From Piliocolobus tephrosceles (Eukaryota; Chordata; Mammalia; Primates; Cercopithecidae), in the NCBI RefSeq assembly GCF_002776525.5, contig NC_045434.1:192872545-192936544 (forward strand): DNA of 64,000 bases. The letters run 5' to 3'. How positions within the stretch are numbered: position 1 is the stretch's first letter; each line of letters begins with the position of its first letter. The translations under genes were made by a program, and so were the position numbers. The notes beneath the pieces are model-generated. The model saw only the letters and a list, made by a program, of their open reading frames with translations. It was not told the origin of the DNA and did not search any database. This document shows positions 45,271 to 55,995 of the stretch, piece after piece.

Positions 45271-46965
45271 CAAGAGGTTTTCGGTTCATAAACCAGCTCA
45301 AGTCTAGAAATTGATTGAGGGACCATGATTCTTTGTTTTTATAATTCAAATTAGTCTTTTGTCCATTCAACCTAGAAGTTTTCTCTTTATATAAATTAAG
45401 TAGGAATGTAGTAGGCTTTGTATCAATTTCACTTCTAGGAACATCATGATTAATTAGCCAGTGCCAGAGCTCTGCATGAGTCAGACTATTCTGATTGCTG
45501 CTTTGTCTCTGCTGTCCATTATGGTAGCTACATCCACCTTGCCTTTGACAGCTGAGTGCCACCACTTGGCCCCTGCTACCTCGGGATCCAATTATTCCCA
45601 TTGTATTTAAATTTTATAGTTGAGTGACTGTGGTTCCCACTGTTGGATCTGACATACAGAGAACAGCAATTACTGGGCTCTTCAAAGATGCAAGTGCTGC
45701 CCTCACAAATCTATTTCACAAGGATTGGTCAAGGGTATATCTTCTGAACCATCCCAGCTGGGATGAGTAGGTCTAAAATGACTAATCCACTCCCCCATTC
45801 CCACTCTCCCTAAGCCTTTGGATCCCTTCCTCTACATCAAACCAAGGGAGATCAGACATTTCAAGCTTGCTCACTGTGGGCCATATTTTAATCCATATTT
45901 CAGCTAACCAAGCAAATAAACTATTAGAACCTTTTTTTTTTTTAACTCCCTGAGCTGCCACATCAAAAACAGAGTCCCTACTTAGTGGGCCCAAATCAAT
46001 AAATTAAGCCTGATCCAACTCTATGTTCCTTTCACCATTATCCCATACCCTTAATATTCATTTCCATGCCTGTTCTCCAGATTTCTCTTTATATAGAGAA
46101 CTCAAACAATTCTTTTTTAGTGTGGTGCACCTTCTCATGGGTCACACTCTCAAACTCACCTCCAGGGGACCACAGAGACTTTAGTCTAGTTATAGGTCTA
46201 GAAGCAAACAGGGGCATTATGGGTGGCTCCTGAGGAAAATCAACATTATTTTGCCTGGCAACTGCCTCAGGAGAGGCCATTATTGCCTCAGGCAGCACAG
46301 GGTTTATCTCCTCAGACAAAGGTGGAAAGGCTGATGGCAGCATGGGTCGAGGAGGAGATGTTGCCACTAATGGGTATGGGGAAGCTGTTCCTTCTGGCAA
46401 AAAAGGTTCATCAGAGTGTACAAATTCAGTGTCTCCAGTCTCTTCAGAGTCCTCCCACATCCCCATTCCAAGCTGCAGAGTCCCATTCTCTTCCAATCAG
46501 TGCCCTCTCTTTAGCAGTAGGCACCTGTTGAGGTCGTGCATGCACCTTTCATTCAGGTCAGCCACTGTCGTGATAATAGCTTGTGTCTGTTTTCCCACAA
46601 TTTCAGCTCTTTCTTTACAGGAGATGAGACTCTCACTCAGGGAAATCTTAGCAGATTTGAGGCTCAGTATCTGCCTTTGAAGCCTGGAGAACGGAATCCC
46701 TGAGTTCATCATTTTCTTTCATTGCTTTGTCTACTGAACTTAGGGGCAACCAACCAGCTTCATTATGTTCCTTGGTTCTCCATATATGGTTAGAAATATT
46801 ATGTCAAGAGTCACTAAACTCCTTGCCTCTTGCGAGCAGTGAATCAGGAGTGTCAACTGCATTTATTTTGTGTAACTCTCTAAACAGTTCCTCCCAAGGA
46901 CTATCAGTGTTCTCCATACTATTAGAAGTAGAGTCCTTAGCATTTTGAGTCTAACCATATTAAGC
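45271..46965 (-). pseudogene. Provirus gag remnant
   Basis: Read from about 46960 down. An N-terminal leucine-rich start (MLRTLLLI..) and a heptad-type leucine/isoleucine stretch at 46497-46712 suggest a coiled coil. A proline/glutamate-rich linker (46089-46496) and a capsid-like part (45782-45994, with WFDVEEGIQRL) follow. The last part (45266-45601) has scattered cysteines and a QRQ-rich stretch resembling a worn nucleocapsid. Stops and frameshifts separate all four. In mice, a gag of this ERV-L lineage gave rise to the restriction gene Fv1; nothing suggests such use here. Confidence 0.82.
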
Positions 46966-47027
46966 AACCAACTCCAGAAACCCCAAAGCCAATGAAAAAA
47001 CTCCATCCTCAATATTCTGTTCCTCTA

Positions 47028-47045
47028 GAACCACTCCTGGTACCA
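47028..47045 (-). promoter_or_regulatory. Provirus primer binding site (Leu-tRNA type)
   Basis: On the minus strand, TGGTACCAGGAGTGGTTC lies 5 bp inside the 5' LTR. It complements the 3' acceptor end of tRNA-Leu (..CTCCTGGTACCA), the primer that gives HERV-L its name. Confidence 0.9.
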
Positions 47046-47092
47046 AAATCTGTATTAGTCAGGGTTCTGTAGAGGGACAGAACTAATAGGAG

Positions 47093-47130
<38 letters not shown>

Positions 47131-47226
47131 ACACATACATATATATGTACATATATATACATATATACACATATACATATATACACACATATATATATAC
47201 ACATACACACACACATATATATGTAT
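47093..47226. repeat. Expanded TA/TG/CA microsatellite in the 5' LTR
   Basis: About 130 bp of TA, TG, then TACA-type units, much longer than the TA run in the 3' LTR at the matching spot. It generates open frames on both strands that are not genes. Confidence 0.92.
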
Positions 47227-47313
47227 GATCAAAGATGCAAAGTATTGTTCCTGGGTGTGTCTGTGAGGGTGTTGCCAAAGGAGATTAACATTTGAGTCAG
47301 TGGGCTGGGGAAG
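47227..47313 (-). repeat. Inverted copy of the LTR's other end
   Basis: 87 bases complementary, in reverse order, to 47603-47689, with only a handful of mismatches. Together they can form a stem around a 290-base loop. Confidence 0.92.
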
Positions 47314-47722
47314 GCCCAGCACCTTCTCTGCCATCCAAGGGCATATATATATATAGCATTAACTTACATGATCACAAGGTCCCACAATAGGCTATCTGCA
47401 AGCTTGAGGAGCAAGGAGAAACTGTCCAAGTCTCAAAACTGAAGAACTTGGAGTCTGATGTTCAAGGGCAGTAAGCATCCAGCATGGAAGAAAGATGTAG
47501 GCTGGGAGGCTAGTCCAGTCTCACCTTTTCACGTTTTGCTTCCTGCTGTGTATTCACTGGCAGCTGATTAGATGGTGCCCACCAGATTAAGGGTGGGTCT
47601 GCCCTCCCCAGCCCACTGACTCAAATATTAACCTCCTTTGGCAACGCCCTCACAGACACACCCAGGATCAATACTTTGCATCTTCGATCCAATCAAGCTG
47701 ACACTCAGTATTAACCATTACA

Positions 47723-47727
47723 CAGGG
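47723..47727. repeat. Provirus target-site duplication, right copy (CAGGG)
   Basis: Matches 41652-41656 exactly, showing that both outer LTR ends are the original insertion borders. Confidence 0.88.
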
Positions 47728-48179
47728 GGACTTGGGGAGAGAAACTAGGGCCTTAGGGGCCTGAGGGAGGGGTGTCCTGGGAGAGAATGAGGAGAGGAGG
47801 AAGAGAGGGAGGGAGGTTGGGTTTTGAACCTTCACTCCCTCCAGGCCCCATGCCAGCCACTCCAGATACTGTCCAGTGTGATCCCCACCACACTTACGAA
47901 GGTGCAGTTCTGCCGTCTTGAACACCGGCAGGTAACTGGCACCATGCTCTGCGCTCCATATACATGGTCTCATTTCACAGTCTCAGCATCCATTGGAGAA
48001 GGAAGCTTTCTCCCCATTTCCTGGGTGAACAAACTTAGTCCTGGGAGGTGCAGTCACGTGGTCTGAGCCACTCACAGCAGCAGACACACAGTGACTGAGC
48101 TGGACTCACACTCATTCTTTGGATTAGGGAGCTTCCATTCTCTCCAGGGTACCTGAGGGGTCTTCTTGGGGATTTGTCT
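47728..48179 (+). other. Unassigned sequence with worn MIR
   Basis: A MIR-like stretch ('tctccccatttcctgggtga') lies at about 47930-48070. The rest is unassigned. Confidence 0.4.
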
Positions 48180-48800
48180 ATCAGAGTTCAATCAAGACAC
48201 AGAAACCACACAGTGATCTGAATAGGAGATAATTTCTATACATAATTATTAAACTATGATAGAGGAGTGGCTAAAACGATGTCGGGAAGAATCGGAACAG
48301 CACCCTAGGGCTGAAGAAGACAACCTTGGAAGCGCCCGCCCCCGAGGCTGGGGTCCCGACCTCGCTGGATATCTGTGACTGCAGCCCCTTGGATGGCAGA
48401 GAAGGTGTTGGGTCCCAGAGGCGCTGGTTCGTAGATGCAGGTCAGGCTAGCAGGCAGGAAACATCTCTCTGGGCACAGGAGAGAGAGTGGTGTGCGTGTG
48501 GTGCAGGTGGAGGTGTGGGCTGGACCACAGCAAGATGGGCACTGGGCTCAGGATGGGCTATGAGGTGACCGAGGGACCATGCATTCTGGGTGCACAGCTG
48601 GGGAAAAGCCCCAGTGGAGATCCCCCCGCGTTCATACCCTAAGAGAAGATGCAACAGGAACAAGAAAATGCACAACAGAGCACCGTGGACCATGTGCTGT
48701 TACTCCACAGTGTCCCTCTGGCGCCCTCTACTGACAAAGCTTGATATCGTGCTCGCTGCAAAGAAAGGCTTAGAGTTCAGTCCATCAAGGAGCAGGCACT
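48180..48800 (-). mobile_element. Possible ancient ERVL-class LTR fragment
   Basis: 'ctctggcgccctctactgac' and 'gcttgatatcgtgctcgctg' resemble old LTRs of the LTR16/LTR33 type as I recall them. The left part ('caatcaagacacagaaacca', 'taattattaaac') would suit the opposite end. Orientation and boundaries are uncertain. CpG density is locally raised at 48330-48390. Confidence 0.35.
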
Positions 48801-48839
48801 CACGGGGAAGTTGGAAGCTGAGAGGCAACAAGAAACCAG

Positions 48840-49060
48840 AGCTCTGCAAACTACGGCCACCATTCAGACCTGGCCTGTTGTTTGTTTTTCGTGGCCCATA
48901 AGCTAAGATTGATTTTTTACATTTTTGAATGATAAAAAAAGTCAAGAGAAAAATAATCTTTCATGACATGTTAACATTATATGGCATTTAAACTTCAGTG
49001 TTCATTAATACATCTGTAATTGTATCACTTACAATTGTGGAAATTTGTTTTCTCTCTGGT
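48840..49060 (+). mobile_element. Old DNA-transposon-like relic
   Basis: 'tctgcaaactacggccacca' and 'ggcctgttgtttgtttttcg' then 'gtggcccataagctaagatt' match a common hAT-like human repeat whose name I cannot assign. Only parts are recognisable. Confidence 0.4.
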
Positions 49061-49070
49061 TGCATGAATA

Positions 49071-49374
49071 CAGTAGTCCTCCCTTATCTGCAGTTTCATT
49101 TTCCAAGGCTCCAGGTGCCTGCGGTGCAGTACAAGAAGACAATTTGAGAGGGAGTGAGACCACATTCACATAACTTTTACTACAGTGTATTATTATAATT
49201 GTCCTATCTTATTGTTGTTAATCTCTTATTGTATCTAAGTTTAAAATTAAACTTGAACATAGGTAGCTATGTATATGAAAAAACATAGCATATATAGGGC
49301 TCTGTACTATCCACTGTTTCAGGCATTCACTGGGGGTCTTGGAATGTAGCCCCCATGGACAAGGGGGAACTATT
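49071..49374 (+). mobile_element. MER2 (Tigger/pogo-type) DNA transposon
   Basis: Left end CAGTAGTCCTCCCTTATCTG and right end 'gacaagggggaactatta' are the MER2 inverted termini. Internal 'gtatatgaaaaaacatagca', 'tatatagggctctgtactat' and 'ggtcttggaatgtagccccc' also match. TA dinucleotides flank it, as for this superfamily. It is non-autonomous, with no transposase. Confidence 0.88.
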
Positions 49375-49487
49375 ATACCATACCTATGTTATATCCTTTA
49401 TTTGTCTCTTGGCCCACTGGTCCTAAAATATTGATCACTTGGACTTTACAGAAAAAATATGACAACTGCAATAAATTAAGAACTGGA

Positions 49488-49780
49488 GTCCGGGTGCAGT
49501 GGCTCACACCTGTAATCCCAGCACTTTGGGAGGCCGAGGCAGGTGGATCACTTAAGGTCAAGAGTTCAAGACCAGCCTGACCAACACGGTGAAACACCGT
49601 TCCCACTAAAAATGCAAAAATTAGCTGGGCGTGGTGCCACGTGCCTGTAATCCCAGCTACTCAGGAGGCTGAGGCTGGAGGATCGCTTGAGCCCAGAAGG
49701 TAGAGGTTGCAGTGAGCCAGGATCATGCCACTGAACTCCAGACTGGGCGACAGAGCAAAACTCCATCTCAAAAAAAAAAA
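49488..49780 (+). mobile_element. AluS-type element
   Basis: A dimeric Alu from 'tccgggtgcagtggctcaca' to a clean A tail. AACTGG duplication at 49481-49486 and 49781-49786. Confidence 0.92.
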
Positions 49781-49786
49781 AACTGG

Positions 49787-49959
49787 CTAGGACTCTCTTG
49801 GTCACCAAAGTGCCCCATCACCACCCCTCATAATAGTCAGGTCTTGGCTGCCACCCCCTGACCAGGCAAAGCCTTTGGACAGTTAAAGCTAGGAGACCAA
49901 AGAAGAGCCCACTTAGGGACACTCACACAGATCTCTTGGAGTAAGAGATCCAGGAGGTT
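49787..49959. other. Unassigned sequence between two Alus
   Basis: Nothing recognised. Confidence 0.4.
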
Positions 49960-50216
49960 GGCCGGGCGCAGTGTATCAAGCCTGTAATCCCAGCACTTTG
50001 GGAGGCCAAGGCAGGTGGATTGCCTGAGCTCGGGAGTTCAAGACCAGCCCAGGCAACATGGTGAAACCCCATCTCTACTAAAATACAAAAAATTAGCCAG
50101 GTGTGGTGGCACGTGTCTGTAATCTCAGCTACTCAGGAGGCTGAGGCACGAGAATCTTGAACCCAGGAGACGGAGGTTGCAGTGAGCTGAGATTGTGCCA
50201 CTGCATTCCAGCCTGG
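49960..50216 (+). mobile_element. AluS-type element lacking its 3' end and A tail
   Basis: Starts 'ggccgggcgcagtgtatcaa' and runs normally to 'gcattccagcctgg' at 50216. It then passes abruptly into non-Alu 'aggtggctgggctgg'. The last 30-40 bp and the poly-A tail are absent. 'ggaggt' occurs at both the left flank and the break. Confidence 0.9.
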
Positions 50217-50525
50217 AGGTGGCTGGGCTGGAAAAGGGATGTGATCTCTAATAATACAGTCTTCTGTCATAAGATTTGCCCTGTGAGCAGGGTCACTGCC
50301 CACCTCAGAAGCCTTTGGGAGGAGGAAGTTAAAGGGATCCAAAGCTTCTGGTGTCCCTCAAATGGCAGGGATGAAATCAGCTCTCTCTGACCAGGTCTGA
50401 GCAGATTGCTAGTGTGGGAGACTGGAGGCCCCTCATTTCTGGAGACTCAGATGCCCCGGTGCCAGATTGCCCCATACCAGCCCCACACCTGCCATTCCAG
50501 CACCCATCCCATTCAAAACACGCCA
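50217..50525. other. Unassigned sequence
   Basis: Nothing recognised. Confidence 0.4.
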
Positions 50526-50529
50526 CCCC

Positions 50530-50900
50530 AAAGTCTAAGACCTTTATATTCATCTTTTCCAGTCTCTGGGGCTCATTTCACAGATGGGGAAACTAAGGCC
50601 CAGAAAGGTTCACCAAATAACAGCAAAGAAAAAGTGGAAATAGCAGGTAAGTTGGAGTCACAGGACTGGCTTGCAATTCCAGCCTAGTCTGGAGTGCCTT
50701 AAGCAAGTACTGGACATCTCTGAGTCTCCATTTGGCATCTGTAAAATGTTCAGTCCCCTTCCTGCTCCCTATGCCTCGCCCAATGCCCTGCACCCATCTG
50801 TCCGCCTTAGTTACTCTCTGTCTGTAAAACAGGTCTGTAAAATGGATCACTGTGAAGTTTAAAACTTAGACAAGTTTAAGATTAGAAACCCCCTGTGAAG
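50530..50900 (+). mobile_element. MIR relics
   Basis: 'ctcatttcacagatggggaa' (50570 on) is followed by 'ctgagtctccatttggcatc' and 'tgtaaaatg', and a third piece with 'ctgtctgtaaaacaggtctg' and 'ctctagcacatagtaggtcc'. Probably two overlapping copies. Confidence 0.72.
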
Positions 50901-51750
50901 CCTCTAGCACATAGTAGGTCCCCTAGAAACAGTAGCTCTATAGAGAACCAAGCCTGTCCTTATCCAAATCCCCAGGATGGACCTTCCCCATGACAAGATA
51001 CCTGATGCCAGCCGAGCTGTGGTGGCCGAGCCTCCCACCCACAGGGCAGCTCTGAAGAGGAGGTGGTGAGGTCTCAGCTTGCAGGAGGCCCAGGAGCAGC
51101 TCCTGTCTTCTCTCTTATTAATTGTACCTATATCTGGAACAGATGGGGAAAGGGTGTCTTTTTTCTCTCTGATTTTCAAAGAGCTTTGGTCCAGGAGATA
51201 ACTGTAATTAAAAGAGAAGAAATGCGAAACAATCCTCTTAGACCTCGCCATCTTTCTTCCCTTGTAAATCTGTTAATGAACTGTAATTGTAAAGATAAAA
51301 CCTTTATTGAAACCTGGTACACAGTTCACCATGGGGCAAAAAGATTCCCATTGTAGTCCTAGACCTAACAGGGAAAGAAGAATATATTAATCAGCTTAGT
51401 TCTCTATACCTATACAAAAATGAGAAAAATAGATATTGGTGGTATTTGTCAACAGACAGTGTCTGCCCTGGGGAGACACTGGTTTTTCTTCCTTCTGAAG
51501 CTTGCTTATAATCTTCTGTTAATCAACCTGGAGATGAAAGGGATTTGAATGTTGGGTTTCCTGAGGACCCAGAGCAAATGCGGGGAGAATTGAGTTCCTG
51601 CTGGAAGTCTGGGTTTGAGAGGGATTCCAAGAGGATGCTGGCTGCTCACCTTGGAGCCTGGTGGGGTAGAACAAATTTCCCCATGCAGGGAAGAAGATCC
51701 AAGGGGAAGCTTGCACAGGACAGGCGTGTGGGTGAGAGCCAGCTTGCGCT
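50901..51750. other. Unassigned sequence
   Basis: Nothing recognised over about 850 bp. The frames at 51063-51356 and 50904-51251 overlap on opposite strands, without support. Confidence 0.4.
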
Positions 51751-51754
51751 TCTG

Positions 51755-52060
51755 CATAGGTTGGGCTCCCTAGAAGCAGAGCCTGAGATGGGGACTCATG
51801 GGGACATGTGAGATCGCAGAGGGCGCACGCTCAGGAGAAGGGGAGTGAGGGAAGCAGCAGAGGGTGGCAAGAAGCCAAGTCAGGGCATGGGCTTGGTCTA
51901 GTCTAGCCCTGACCTGAGCCCATGGGGAGCTCTGGAGTGTCCTCTGTGGCACCACATGACTGTCCTGCCTCCACGAATGAGCCAGACCTTTTGTACCCCT
52001 GTGTCAGCCAGTGACTGGCTGCAGGTCATCCCAGGGAAAGGTGAGAACTCGCAGGCATTT
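51755..52060. mobile_element. Possible old LTR fragment
   Basis: 'gggctccctagaagcagagc' then 'ctgagatggggactcat' resembles the start of some ERVL-class LTRs, and 'ggggagtgagggaagcagc' fits too. Family and orientation are not assigned. Confidence 0.3.
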
Positions 52061-52585
52061 TCAGGTGAGTCAGCAGTCAGCTCCCTCAGCTGAGGATGAT
52101 TCCCCAGAAAAGGGCCCAGCTGGCAGCCCATGCTCTCCACAGCTGAAGGACATGGGCAGGGCTATAGCGTAGGACACAGTAGCATCTGTCTGAGGCCCCC
52201 TGATTCTGACCCCACCATCGGCAACGCATGATGGTTCTGCCGCACCCACAGTGCCCCTTCCCTTGGGGACCAGTGCTCTGCCCTCTCTTCCTTCTCCTCG
52301 TCCTTGAGGAATCACTCCCCACACAGGCTCAGGGGAGTGCGGAGCTCCAAGCCTGTGGCCAGTCTTGCGTTTCCCTGGCATAGGGATTGGTTGAGGTCAG
52401 AGATTCGGGTGGCAGCTGAGGGAGGTCCAGGTGCAGATTCTTGGACAGGTGATTTAATGAGGAGGTGTCTCTGGAAAAACTGGAAAGAAATGGGAATGCT
52501 GAGTCATTTGGGGCTAATACAAATAAAACTGCCATTCTTGTGATAGAATTTCCATGGGTGTCTGTTGCGCTTCTCTAGGAAAAAT
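52061..52585. other. Unassigned sequence
   Basis: Nothing recognised. Confidence 0.4.
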
Positions 52586-52589
52586 AGCT

Positions 52590-52945
52590 GGACCCACCAA
52601 GTCACAGATCAGGGATATGTTTTACTGTATAAGAGGCTGCCAAGTTGTTTTCCAAAATGGCTGGACCCGCCTGTATTCCCACCAGCAGGGAAGGGAGTTC
52701 CAGCATCTCCACATCCTTCTCAACACTTGGTAAGGTAGGTCACATTAACTTTAGCCATTTTGATGAGAGTATTGCATCTTGTTATGGTTTTATTTTGCGT
52801 TTCCCTGATGACTAATAATATTGTCCATTTTGTCCCATGTTTATCAGCCATGATAAATCTATTGTGAAGTGTCCATGGGTGTATTTTGACCGTTTTTATT
52901 ATACTCCTCACAGGGAGGTCTTGTATATTTTTTTAGTCAAATCTC
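52590..52945 (-). mobile_element. L1 3' ORF2 fragment, antisense
   Basis: 'caagttgttttccaaaatgg', 'ctgtattcccaccagcaggg' and 'ctccacatccttctcaacac' are the reverse complement of L1 ORF2 3' sequence. 'tttgcgtttccctgatgact' continues it. Degraded and truncated at both ends. Confidence 0.82.
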
Positions 52946-53199
52946 TTTGTACATATTTTTGGGTTTTGTTATGATAATAAATAGTATTTTTATTTCACTT
53001 GCCAATTTTTTTTGTTGCTAGGACATAAAAATACAGCTGACTTATAAATGGTGAACTTACACACCCCTCAGTTGGCATGAAAGCCTGAGTGAACAAGCAT
53101 GCAAGCATTTATTGAGCTCCCTGAATCTATTTAGTTTTGATGGCACAGGGGATAGGAGAGAATGGAGGGAGAAGGAGGCTTTCCTCATCTGCAAAATGG
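52946..53199. other. Unassigned AT-rich sequence
   Basis: Nothing recognised. Confidence 0.4.
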
Positions 53200-53560
53200 G
53201 AGGAATGCCAATAGTTGATACCACAAAGCAATTAGCATATGTACTGTATTAAATGTGTGTGTATATATAGACATATATTTACTCTTTTAATCCTTAAACA
53301 ACTCTATGATGGAGATACTGTCATTACCTCCATTTTGCATGAGGAAACTGAGGCACGGACAGCTTATGTAACTTCATAAAGATCACCCAGCTGGTAAGTG
53401 CAGGATCCAAATCCAGCTGGCATGGCTTCAAGTCTATGTCTCCAGCCCCAACTCCACCGTGTCTCCAGTATGTCCTTGAAGATGACCTTGAAGGTTAATT
53501 GATATATGTCTGTAAAGAACTGAGCACAGTCCTCATACATAGTGCTCAATAAATGCTGGG
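53200..53560 (+). mobile_element. MIR SINE and an adjacent 3' fragment
   Basis: 'taatccttaaacaactctat', 'acctccattttgcatgagga', 'aactgaggcacggacagctt', 'agatcacccagctggtaagt' (53280-53470), then 'cagtcctcatacatagtgct' and 'caataaatgctgggtaagg' from a second end. A short (TG)(TA) microsatellite sits at about 53253-53278. Confidence 0.82.
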
Positions 53561-55329
53561 TAAGGTGTCAGGTGCCAGCCTGCACTCTGAGGAAACAGTG
53601 GCAGCTGAGCTAGGAGCCAGCCTTCAATGGGCTTCCAGTCCCATGGGGAGGACAGAGGAGTGAACTGTTGCTCATAGTGCAGAGAGTAGAGCTAGGACTG
53701 GAGAAGCTCGGGGGAGCCACAGGAGGCCAGGGAGGGGAAGTGGAGGTGGTGAAGGAGGAAACAGCGTGTGCAAATGCCCAGTGGTCCAGAGAAGAGAGAC
53801 GGGAGCCATTGCAGCAGGAGCAAGGCAGGGGCATAGGGTGACCAGAGGGGCTTTTGTAGGAGCATTTTGGGAAATACCAGGACTAGACTGAGCAGAGTGA
53901 GCTTGGCATCACCGGGAGGGCCAATGTGAAGTGGGATGAACCAGCTCCCCAGCCCCTTACCTTTCACAAGCATGGGGGACTTGCCCAGTGAGAGCTACAG
54001 GGCATGCGGGAGAGCCCCTTCTTTCTCTTACTGAGCCCTCCACACTGAGGGCTATTCTGTGGGTAGACTTCGGGGCTGCTGGACACCCCTACCTCCCCCA
54101 GCCACCTCCCCCATGCCACCCCTCCCTCTCTAGTACTGGTGCAGCAGGTTAAATGATAAAGCAGCCTCATTATGGAAGCTTCCAGCTCCTTAACCAGACA
54201 GAGGGAGATGAATGAGGGAGGACTCTCGAGAGAGGCCAACCCAAGAGTCCTCACTAAGATTCCAGCCCCAGGGAGGGAGAAGGAGCATGCAGGGAGCAGC
54301 CCTGAGACCCATGGTCTGTGCCTCCAGGACACTGGTGGGAGCACATGGGATTCACCAAGAAAGGTAAGCCCCCGAGAGCTTCTCCCTCTGAGTACCTTCG
54401 GTCCTTCAGGATTAAGATAGAGACACACTGGGCTCTAAGGAGGTGGATCCTGAGGACCCAGGGCTGTGGGAGCAGAAGATGGTGGCCTGGCAGGCCTAGG
54501 GTCAAGGAGAGCTTCCTGCCAGTTCACTCCCCAGGGCCCCTCGTCACTGAGGGCTCCTCCTCTCAGGCTGGGCAGCAGGGCCCAGCGATGCCTCTGTGAA
54601 GGTGGACACAGAAGGACCCTGGCAGAGCCTGGAGCAGGCCTGGGGAAGGGGAGCCATCATGGCTGGGCCACAGGATGATGGTGGCTGGATGCTGGCTCTG
54701 GGCTCTGTGGCAAGAGAGAGGTGGAGACATCACAAAACCTTCCTGGGGCCTGTCCTTGGCCTCAGGCCAATGTGCTCAGTCCCTCAAACTTGAGATGCTA
54801 ACCAAGGTTGCCAGGTGCTATCCAGGGAAGTGTGCTCAGCAGGGAGGTTGTGTTGGAAGGAAGTAAGGGGGACCTGGAGATCTGCTGGCTTGTCTGCCCT
54901 GACCCAGGATGCTGACCCTGAGCAATGAGAGTGTTGCAAACTCCCAGGAAAAGTCCAGGCTGGAGTGTGCTCAGGATGCATTTCCTAGTGCATTTTGCAG
55001 AGGGCAGCATGAACCCCAGCGTGCCTTAGAATTCAGAACTTAGAACCAGGGCAATTTGGAGTTTCATAAACCCAAGATTTCGGACTCTAAGAATCTCAGA
55101 ATTTAGAAATGTAGAGGCTCAGAGCCTGGAAAGTAGAACTGCCAGGTAGTTTATGACTTCCAATCTAACAGAATTGTCCTCAAAATACAGAAAAAAAATT
55201 AAAAAGAAAAACCTCCCCTGGGAGCCCAGTACATGGATCGCATGAAGGTTGGGCAGCAAATCTGGCTGAAGGCAGGTGGGGGGTTCTAAGACCTCTCTGC
55301 TGACCACCTCCCCCCAGGCATGCTGACCT
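53561..55329. other. Mostly unassigned sequence
   Basis: No gene recognised. 53590-53900 has the flavour of the unnamed ancient repeat ('gggcttccagtcccatgggg', 'gggagccattgcagcaggag'). At 55025-55130 a series of 'agaattcagaacttagaacc'-type phrases forms a loose quasi-repeat. Frames of up to 154 codons on the minus strand overlap others and lack support. Confidence 0.4.
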
Positions 55330-55480
55330 CTCATTCCCTATCAGGCAGCCCAGGACACTGTGGTCTAAGCACTTCAATTTAGGAATGGGGATGCTGAGTT
55401 GCAGAGAAAATGTGGACTTGCCCAAGGTCACCCAGGGAGCCAGAGGCAGAGTCAGCTCCACCCCTCCCCACTTGCTCGGC
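55330..55480 (+). mobile_element. MIR-like relic
   Basis: 'ggggatgctgagttgcagag' and 'cttgcccaaggtcacccagg' then AGCCAGAGGCAGAGTCAGC. Confidence 0.65.
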
Positions 55481-55734
55481 AGAGCACTGCCAGACTGGGC
55501 ACACTGGGCCAGATGGCACTGGATCCCAGGGCTGCCAGGAGCAGATAAGCAGGATGTCAGGGGGAGGACAGAGCACTGGCTGGGATGCCCTTTCTGAACC
55601 TGGCCCAAGGCCAGGTTGAAGCAGGAGAGAGAACCTACCAGCAAGGTAGTGGAGGGCAGCCTGCCCAGGGCGCTAAGCTCTGACTGTCTACTGGCTTAGT
55701 CCTTGAACAATTTCCCAATAAAAACACTTTAAAC

Positions 55735-55995
55735 TGTCATTTAATGAGTGATTACTATGTGCCAGGAGCTTCAGGTACATCATCCATGAGTACATTATTT
55801 ATTGGGCACCTACTGTGTGCCAGGCACTGTCATGTCACTCGGGATAAATCAGAGAACATTTCTTTCTTGGATCCTGACCCACAAAGCAGCTCTGACTCCC
55901 TTTTCACAGATGAGGAAACTGTGATGAAAGCACCTTGCCCACACCATTTGGTTGATCAGTGGCAGGGTCTGACTTGAACTCAGGCCCAGCTACAC
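55735..55995 (+). mobile_element. MIR relics, overlapping
   Basis: 'agtgattactatgtgccagg' and, 60 bp later, 'gggcacctactgtgtgccag', then 'cccttttcacagatgaggaa' and 'ggtctgacttgaactcaggc'. Two MIR-type starts and one end imply nested or duplicated copies. Confidence 0.8.

Larger units (their letters stand above)
41657..47722 (-). mobile_element. HERV-L-type endogenous retrovirus, near-complete degraded provirus
   Basis: A 6.07-kb provirus read from 47722 down to 41657: 5' LTR, Leu-tRNA-type primer site, gag, pro, RT, RNase H, integrase start, short 3' region, 3' LTR. LTR ends match the MLT2A consensus I recall for HERV-L. No envelope gene is seen, as expected for this env-less family. Every gene is broken by stops and frameshifts. 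The internal part is about 4.8 kb, shorter than the roughly 5.5 kb I would expect. The loss falls after the integrase zinc-binding part, so the downstream dUTPase typical of HERV-L is not visible. The LTRs differ at roughly one base in ten by eye, consistent with an old insertion. It is not capable of expressing virus. Confidence 0.93.
47051..47722 (-). repeat. Provirus 5' LTR (MLT2A-like), with an inverted patch at its TA-repeat site
   Basis: On the plus strand, from TGTATTAGTC to 'ttaaccattaca'. A long TA/TG/CA microsatellite (47093-47226) leads into an 87-bp segment (47227-47313) that is the inverted copy of 47603-47689 of the same LTR. A 27-bp piece of unknown origin and a second short TA run follow before normal LTR sequence resumes ('gcattaacttacatgatca'). 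Confidence 0.9.

Noticed and set aside
47028..47045. A tRNA-like match
   Set aside because: It is only the 18-nt complement of a tRNA-Leu 3' end, i.e. a retroviral primer site; no cloverleaf is present.
47009..47334. Frames rich in Tyr/Ile/Cys/Val at the 5' LTR
   Set aside because: They are translations of the TA/TG microsatellite inside the LTR.
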